Under the pieces are notes generated by a model, which saw only the letters and a list, made by a program, of their open reading frames with translations, searched no databases and was not told where the DNA came from. From Schistosoma haematobium (lineage: Eukaryota; Platyhelminthes; Trematoda; Strigeidida; Schistosomatidae), in the NCBI RefSeq assembly GCF_000699445.3, contig NC_067195.1, forward strand, positions 81,214,569-81,278,568: a DNA stretch of 64,000 nucleotides, in the 5' to 3' direction. This document shows, piece after piece, positions 60,101 through 64,000 of this stretch; the first letter of the stretch is position 1, and every line of letters starts with the position of its first letter. Made by a program: the position numbers and the translations under genes.

Positions 60101-60405
60101 GGGAGAGAACAAACCAGATCCCAGTGGAGGAAGAAATCAGGAAGAAGCGCTGGAAGTGGATAGGACACACATTGAGGAAAGCACCGAACTGCGTCACAAG
60201 ACAAGCCCTCACATGGAATCCTGAAGGTCAAAGGAAAAGAGGAAGACCAAAGAACACATTACGCCGAGAAATGGAGATAGACATGAGAAAAATGAACAAG
60301 AATTGGAAGGAACTAGAAAAGAAGGCCCAGGATAGAGTGGGTTGGAGAATGCTGGTCAGCGGCCTATGCTCCATTGGGAGTAGCAGGCGTAAGTAAGTAA
60401 GTAAG
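57188..60405 (+). mobile_element. RTE-like (SR2-type) retrotransposon, near full length
   Basis: Flanked by a perfect 14-bp target duplication TCGTCCAATTACAA (57174-57187 and 60406-60419). The insertion site is in the leader of the compact LTR element, in opposite orientation. The 5' untranslated part (57188-57374) is GC-rich. One long reading frame follows, and the 3' end is the tandem tail CGTAAGTAAGTAAGTAAG. Total length is about 3.2 kb, usual for RTE elements, which encode a single endonuclease-RT polyprotein and have very short 3' ends. Related fragments lie at 7505-8690, 16579-17357 and 30051-30596. Confidence 0.9.
57375..60396 (+). pseudogene. RTE endonuclease-reverse transcriptase polyprotein, inactivated
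   Basis: Endonuclease (AP type): LGTWNVRTMWDTGRA near the start, GISETHW, MGDFNAKVG and SDHHLLVAKM supply the Asn, Glu, Asp and His residues of the family. RT: PKKGDLSKCDNYRGITLL, QAGFRKDRSCTDQ, FIDYEKAFDSVDR, GVRQGCLLS and LDDLDLADDLALL (catalytic Asp pair near 59610). C-terminus: [10 protein letters not shown] and [15 protein letters not shown]. The frame is broken by a TAA at 58398, a TGA at 58764, a TAA at 59742 and a 4-bp insertion near 59915 that shifts the frame, so it cannot make the whole protein. The missense state of motifs looks good, which suggests a fairly recent insertion. Frames on the opposite strand (such as 58475-59089) are shadows. Confidence 0.9.
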
Positions 60406-60433
60406 TCGTCCAATTACAAGGTTCAGAATTTTT

Positions 60434-60449
60434 CTCCACCCCGTCGCCA
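60434..60449 (-). promoter_or_regulatory. Primer binding site of the compact LTR element
   Basis: On the - strand, two bases after the LTR end (CATAACA), TGGCGACGGGGTGGAG starts with the TGG that pairs with the CCA end of a tRNA primer. Which tRNA is used was not determined. Confidence 0.7.
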
Positions 60450-60451
60450 AT

Positions 60452-60819
60452 TGTTATGACGGGTGTGACTGCAGGTTTTGATAAGCAGCGTTTATTGATC
60501 GATTCAATGGACAGTGACACGTAATACACGTAAGGGACGACCTAGTGCCCTGATTGGCCCTGCTCCGCTGTCTGTCCTAGCCAGTTGAGTCAAGAACGCA
60601 AGTCACAGCCTCTAAGTTATGAATCATTATATTTCAAACATACTTTGTTTATATACCAATCAAGCATACCACATCGTACCATAAAAATAGAAAACAACAT
60701 TTTGTACAATATTCAACAAGTGAACAGATATCGACCAATAGAAAATATCCATTTAAAGTCCAAGGACACCATTGGACTTAACATGATAATTATCGGTCTA
60801 TTCCTCCGCATCCACAGCA
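60452..60819 (-). repeat. 5' LTR of the compact element
   Basis: Starts with TGTTATGACGGG and ends with CATCCACAGCA on the + strand; this is the upstream LTR on the - strand. Its U5 side is diverged from the other LTR, while the U3 side is almost identical. Confidence 0.85.
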
Positions 60820-60824
60820 CATTT

Positions 60825-61344
60825 ACTTTCATTCTTCTTGGCATTTACTAAATGTCTTACTGTTTAGATTATAGAATACTGATACGTTGTTAAACACATT
60901 AGCCTCCCATTCAAGCTATACGCAAGTTATATAGCATCATTCATCAAAATAAACCATTTATTTATGTAATCTAACGTTGTCATAAAAAGCATACATATAT
61001 AAGTTGCCCATTCACTGGAACATAATCAATAATGATGATACAGTCTCACTTTATCAATCCAGATATACACAAATTCATTGGATAAATGATGAAGATCTTA
61101 ATAAACTCCGCTACTTCATTAAAGGATACTTGATCACTTGATCATTTCTTTAGAGCTCATAATGTTTATCTTCATTCACATAAATATTTCCATTAATTTA
61201 CTACTCTTTAGTATACAACTGAGTAATTTCCAGATTAACTTGAAAATGTAAATTAACTATTAGAAAATAAAAATTGAATACCTCGCAACACTGTAGAGTA
61301 ATCACTTGAATTTCTGTTATTCAATATTTAAGGTCATGTTAGCA
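60825..61344. other. AT-rich sequence, no gene seen
   Basis: No assignment could be made. Confidence 0.5.
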
Positions 61345-61351
61345 AATGTTA

Positions 61352-61541
61352 CTGATTTGGGTGGAGTTTTGTTCTCTGAGCTGGATGGTTTGGTCGTGGA
61401 GCTTTCATAGTTCTTCTGAACGACATCATCAGCACAAACTTCAGATAGAAGTGAAGTGTGCTGATTATGTCATTCAGAAGAACGATGAAAGCTCCACGAC
61501 CAAACCATCCAGCTCAGAGAACAAAACTCCATCAAAATCAT
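61352..61541. repeat. Repeat family D, long near-perfect hairpin
   Basis: Left arm 61352-61435 and right arm 61458-61541 pair almost completely over about 75 bp (CTCTGAGCTGGATGGTTTGG facing CCAAACCATCCAGCTCAGAG). The loop is 22 bp (AAACTTCAGATAGAAGTG within it). Half-unit copies occur at 10110 and 38930, so this is a duplicated inverted form of a dispersed repeat. Confidence 0.8.
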
Positions 61542-61799
61542 CCACCTGAGCTACAAATCTCCACCATCTCAAATGTAACTGATGTTAAAGTAAGTTAAAA
61601 ATAAAGTGATAAATCGGTAATCTTTCAAAAATATTTCAGTCAACATTTCAGTTATTCTTGCGTTTAAATAAATTGAAACATTTAAATTCTGTTTTAATGA
61701 ACTTTTCCAAGAGTTAATGTAGAAAGTTATTTACTTCTTAAACAAGTAAATAGTTCTATATTCTGGGAAAGCATGGTGAAAAATAATCATGTAATTTTT

Positions 61800-62145
61800 A
61801 GTGATTAGATTCGAGAGGAAAATTTAGTAGTTCTAGTAAGAAGCCATGACGAGTGGAATTTAACCGTGTTGGGTATGAGAAAGTTACCCACCGAAAACAA
61901 TTGGAGGTGGTGGCGCAATATTCCGAATTGATTGAAGATATATACATTAGTGAATAATAGCCTAATGGTCTGGAGGTTAAGAGTTCGCTTGAGAGACCGA
62001 TGAGTCCCGGGTTCGAATCTTGCGGGCAGAGTTGTGGATGCTCACTGCTGAGGAGTCCCATACTAAAACGAAACAGCCGTCTTCTACTTCCAGGATTTCC
62101 ATGGTGATTTGGCATTAATCGACTCATGAATTCAACTATTAAAAA
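61800..62145 (+). repeat. Hammerhead repeat family B, near full unit
   Basis: A 5' body with decayed ends, TAAGAGTTCGCTTGAGAGAC, an excellent B box (GGGTTCGAATCTTG near 62010), then CTGAGGA and GAAAC intact. Stem II is GTCC/AAAC (two mismatches), and the stem I 3' strand is lost (GTCTTCTACTTCC). Confidence 0.75.
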
Positions 62146-62329
62146 TAATTTATAAACATTTCACACGGAGTTGTTGTTCGAACCTTTATCAGATCCATAA
62201 TTCTATGGGTTTTTAAACAAGAATAACATCACCAATTGAACAGTCCGAAAGAAGAAAATAAATACTATGTAATAGGTGCATATAGTGATATATAGTTATA
62301 TAAGAAACAAGACTTACTTGCATAATTAA

Positions 62330-62705
62330 TTTTAATAGTCGAGATCATGAGTCAATTGAAGGTAGACCACCATGGAAAACCTAGAACCGCTGAATGGCCG
62401 TTTCGTTCTATTGTGGGACACCTCAGCAGTGTGCATCCACGACCCCACATCGCGGGATTCGAACCCATAACCTACTGGTCGCGCGCGCGAGCACTTAACC
62501 ACTAGACCGCTGGGTTGGCTGGCATTCGACGGTGTTAATGTCTAACTTCAACTAATCCACAAATTGCGCGACACATCCACCATCGTCTTCAGTGAGTTAC
62601 TATCTCACAACGGACCCGGTTGAATTCCACTCCTCACTGCTTTTCACTAAAACTCCAGGATATACATCGTGAAGCCAGTCACTAGTGAGCATATGTTGAT
62701 TTATG
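62330..62705 (-). repeat. Hammerhead repeat family B, complete - strand unit
   Basis: The order on the + strand is the antisense tail (CATGAGTCAATTGAAGG), antisense ribozyme, antisense B box GGATTCGAACCC near 62455, antisense A box region, body (CGGTGTTAATGTCTAACTTC, GTGAGTTACTATCTCACAAC) and the 5' end GTCACTAGTGAGCATATG. The core on the - strand has CTGAGGT for CTGAGGA. About 375 bp, which I take as the length of a full unit. It lies about 200 bp before the next Kazal exon. Confidence 0.8.
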
Positions 62706-62908
62706 TACTGGACACATACACAGAAATTCACATATTTAACTATTTTCACTATGCACATATATGTATAAATGTGTAACGTTGTACGACTTATACATCATTG
62801 AATAAATCAAATATATAAAATTAATACAAAAAATAAATATTATAACTAATTCACGTTGTTGATTTTTTTTCTCACCCCCCCCCTCTGGTTCACTTCTTAT
62901 TCATTTAG

Positions 62909-63292
62909 AAATGTCTATATCTGCTATTCCCTCTTCTTCTTTACTCATCACTACTGATCAATCTCCAACAACAAACAAGATTATTTCATCATTGAAATCA
63001 AATGAAAATTCTATTCGTCAAAATATTCAACAGATTAAAGCTGATGAAAATCTCCAACATGATTCACCCCATTTATCTCAATTCATTAATCATTCGCCGA
63101 TAATAGAATTTAATTCAATCAATAATAATCAATATAAATGTTCATTAACATCATGTCCCAATGAATTAAATCCTATTTGTGATACAGAAGGTACCATTTA
63201 TATCAATGATTGTTTATTAAAAAAATATTTTTGTCAAAAAATCAATAATGGTGAATTACCAAAAATCATTTCATGTAATTCTGCAATACAAA
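62909..63292 (+). CDS. Agrin-like protein, second Kazal exon
   Basis: The 384-bp exon is phase 1 at both ends: acceptor TTCATTTAG after a C/T tract, donor GTAAGT. It encodes 128 residues. The first 70 form a Ser/Thr/Asn/Ile-rich linker (ISAIPSSSLL, TTDQSPTTN) that could carry O-glycans. A Kazal-type domain follows: YKCSLTSCPNELNPICDTEG, then TIYINDC and a later FCQ and SCN Cys. The NPICDTEGxxYxNDC order is the Kazal core. The gene continues to the right of the window. A start at the ATG of 62911 is not needed, because the exon is internal. Confidence 0.85.
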
Positions 63293-64000
63293 GTAAGTAA
63301 TCATTTTAAAAAAAATCTTTCTTATTTATATTCAATTATGGTAATAACATTATAGTGTACAAGAAAACAAGTGATGACAACCGGATGTACTTTTAGACAT
63401 TACAGAACATCTTAGTAAAATCTGAGAATCGTATCATAAATAACTCGATATATTTTTCATATCATAATGAGTAGAAAAATTAGACTTTCTGACGTTTCGT
63501 GACTTAGTGTAAGCCACTTCTTCAGAGAATAAATGATCAATTTATTATTATTAATATTATTCTTATTGTTCCGTTATTTTTTTAAAACTTGGATTAATTT
63601 TTGGTAGAGGCCCGTCATTTACATCAGACGATGTCGTCGAAAGGGCTCTCCACTTCAGTAGCCCGAGTTCTGACTCCAAGGAGATTGTAATGATGATTAT
63701 TGTTGAAATATATGTATCGCCTATCCTCGTATATAATCATCAATTTTAATCACGTTAGTCAATAACGGAATTAAATAAGTTAAATAACGAGAATGGAATT
63801 TTGGATACATATATTTTGTATAGGAAGTGAATGGAATCGAGAGAAGAGAAACGACGCGGAGTGGAGATGGCCGGTAAACCAACTACCATTTAACTAAGCG
63901 TTAATCAACATTTACAGTTACACAAAAGTAAGTTACAGACATGTGATGAGTAATGGGATAAGAAATGTACACACACCTACGCGCTCATATAAAAACAGTC
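63293..64000. other. Start of the next intron with repeat fragments
   Basis: 63350-63447 is a partial family M copy (AGTGTACAAGAAAACAAGTG). 63478-63535 is half of the foldback seen at 18425-18595. (ATT)n lies near 63540-63560. 63600-63690 (GAGGCCCGTCATTTACATCA) is a GC-richer fragment of unknown origin. Confidence 0.5.

Larger units (their letters stand above)
55819..60819 (-). mobile_element. Compact LTR retrotransposon, interrupted by an RTE element
   Basis: Two LTRs (366 and 368 bp) in direct orientation start with TGTTAT and end with CA on the + strand. The flanking 5-bp target duplication CATTT is at 55814-55818 and 60820-60824. On the - strand the order is LTR, primer binding site, leader (site of the RTE insertion), one open frame (57058-56078), polypurine tract, LTR. 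Without the RTE and one copy of its duplication the element is only about 1.77 kb. No protease, RT, RNase H or integrase is encoded. It must rely on a related element or derives from one by deletion. The TG...CA ends and primer site adjacent to the LTR are as in Gypsy-type elements. Confidence 0.85.
52065..62908 (+). other. Intron 2 of the agrin-like gene (inferred)
   Basis: Donor GTAAGC after position 52064; acceptor TTCATTTAG at 62900-62908 after a C/T-rich tract. The phase-1 joint creates an AAA codon. Almost half of the intron is the nested LTR/RTE pair. Confidence 0.6.

Noticed and set aside
62450..62470. tRNA genes, suggested by perfect B boxes in many places
   Set aside because: The surrounding sequence does not fold into a cloverleaf. 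The boxes belong to tRNA-derived repeats.

Overview
The window is AT-rich, intron-rich and crowded with repeats. It is best read as nuclear DNA of a blood fluke, genus Schistosoma. The basis is the set of repeat families: tRNA-like short repeats that carry hammerhead ribozymes (the known Sm-alpha type of schistosomes), RTE-like (SR2-type) non-LTR retrotransposons ending in short tandem repeats, a Penelope-like GIY-YIG remnant and a small LTR element. The species is not resolved here.

Only one host gene can be supported. It lies on the + strand and is in pieces: an exon with a signal segment and an agrin-NtA/NTR-like domain (26244-26880), a follistatin/Kazal exon (51774-52064) and a second Kazal exon (62909-63292). 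The introns are about 24.9 kb and 10.8 kb. The internal exon ends and starts seen are all phase 1, as expected of a modular extracellular protein. The gene runs off the right edge. It resembles agrin-type matrix proteins.

Layout. 1-26 kb: upstream region with fragments of non-LTR elements (1-390, 7505-8690, 13850-15110, 16579-17357), a Penelope-like remnant (11148-11501), a 0.3-kb inverted repeat with a filled and an empty insertion site (11892-12983), many hammerhead repeats and several copies of a 0.28-kb MITE-like family. 26.2-51.8 kb: first intron, with more of the same, including an inverted pair of MITE-like copies (36.2/37.3 kb) and nested insertions at 32.5-33.2 and 45.2-45.8 kb. 51.8-62.9 kb: second intron, with a full head-to-head hammerhead repeat (52.9-53.5 kb), a 1.6-kb element with about 155-bp terminal inverted repeats (54.0-55.6 kb), and a compact LTR retrotransposon on the - strand (55819-60819, 5-bp target duplication). 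That LTR element is interrupted by a near full-length RTE element (57188-60405, perfect 14-bp target duplication).

The most striking pattern is the hammerhead repeats. Three families (A, B and C below) share the ribozyme core but differ in stem I, with compensating changes on both strands of the stem. Many copies are head-to-head inverted dimers, so one transcript across a dimer would fold back and carry a sense ribozyme at one end and an antisense one at the other. Most short open reading frames in the window are chance frames inside these repeats.
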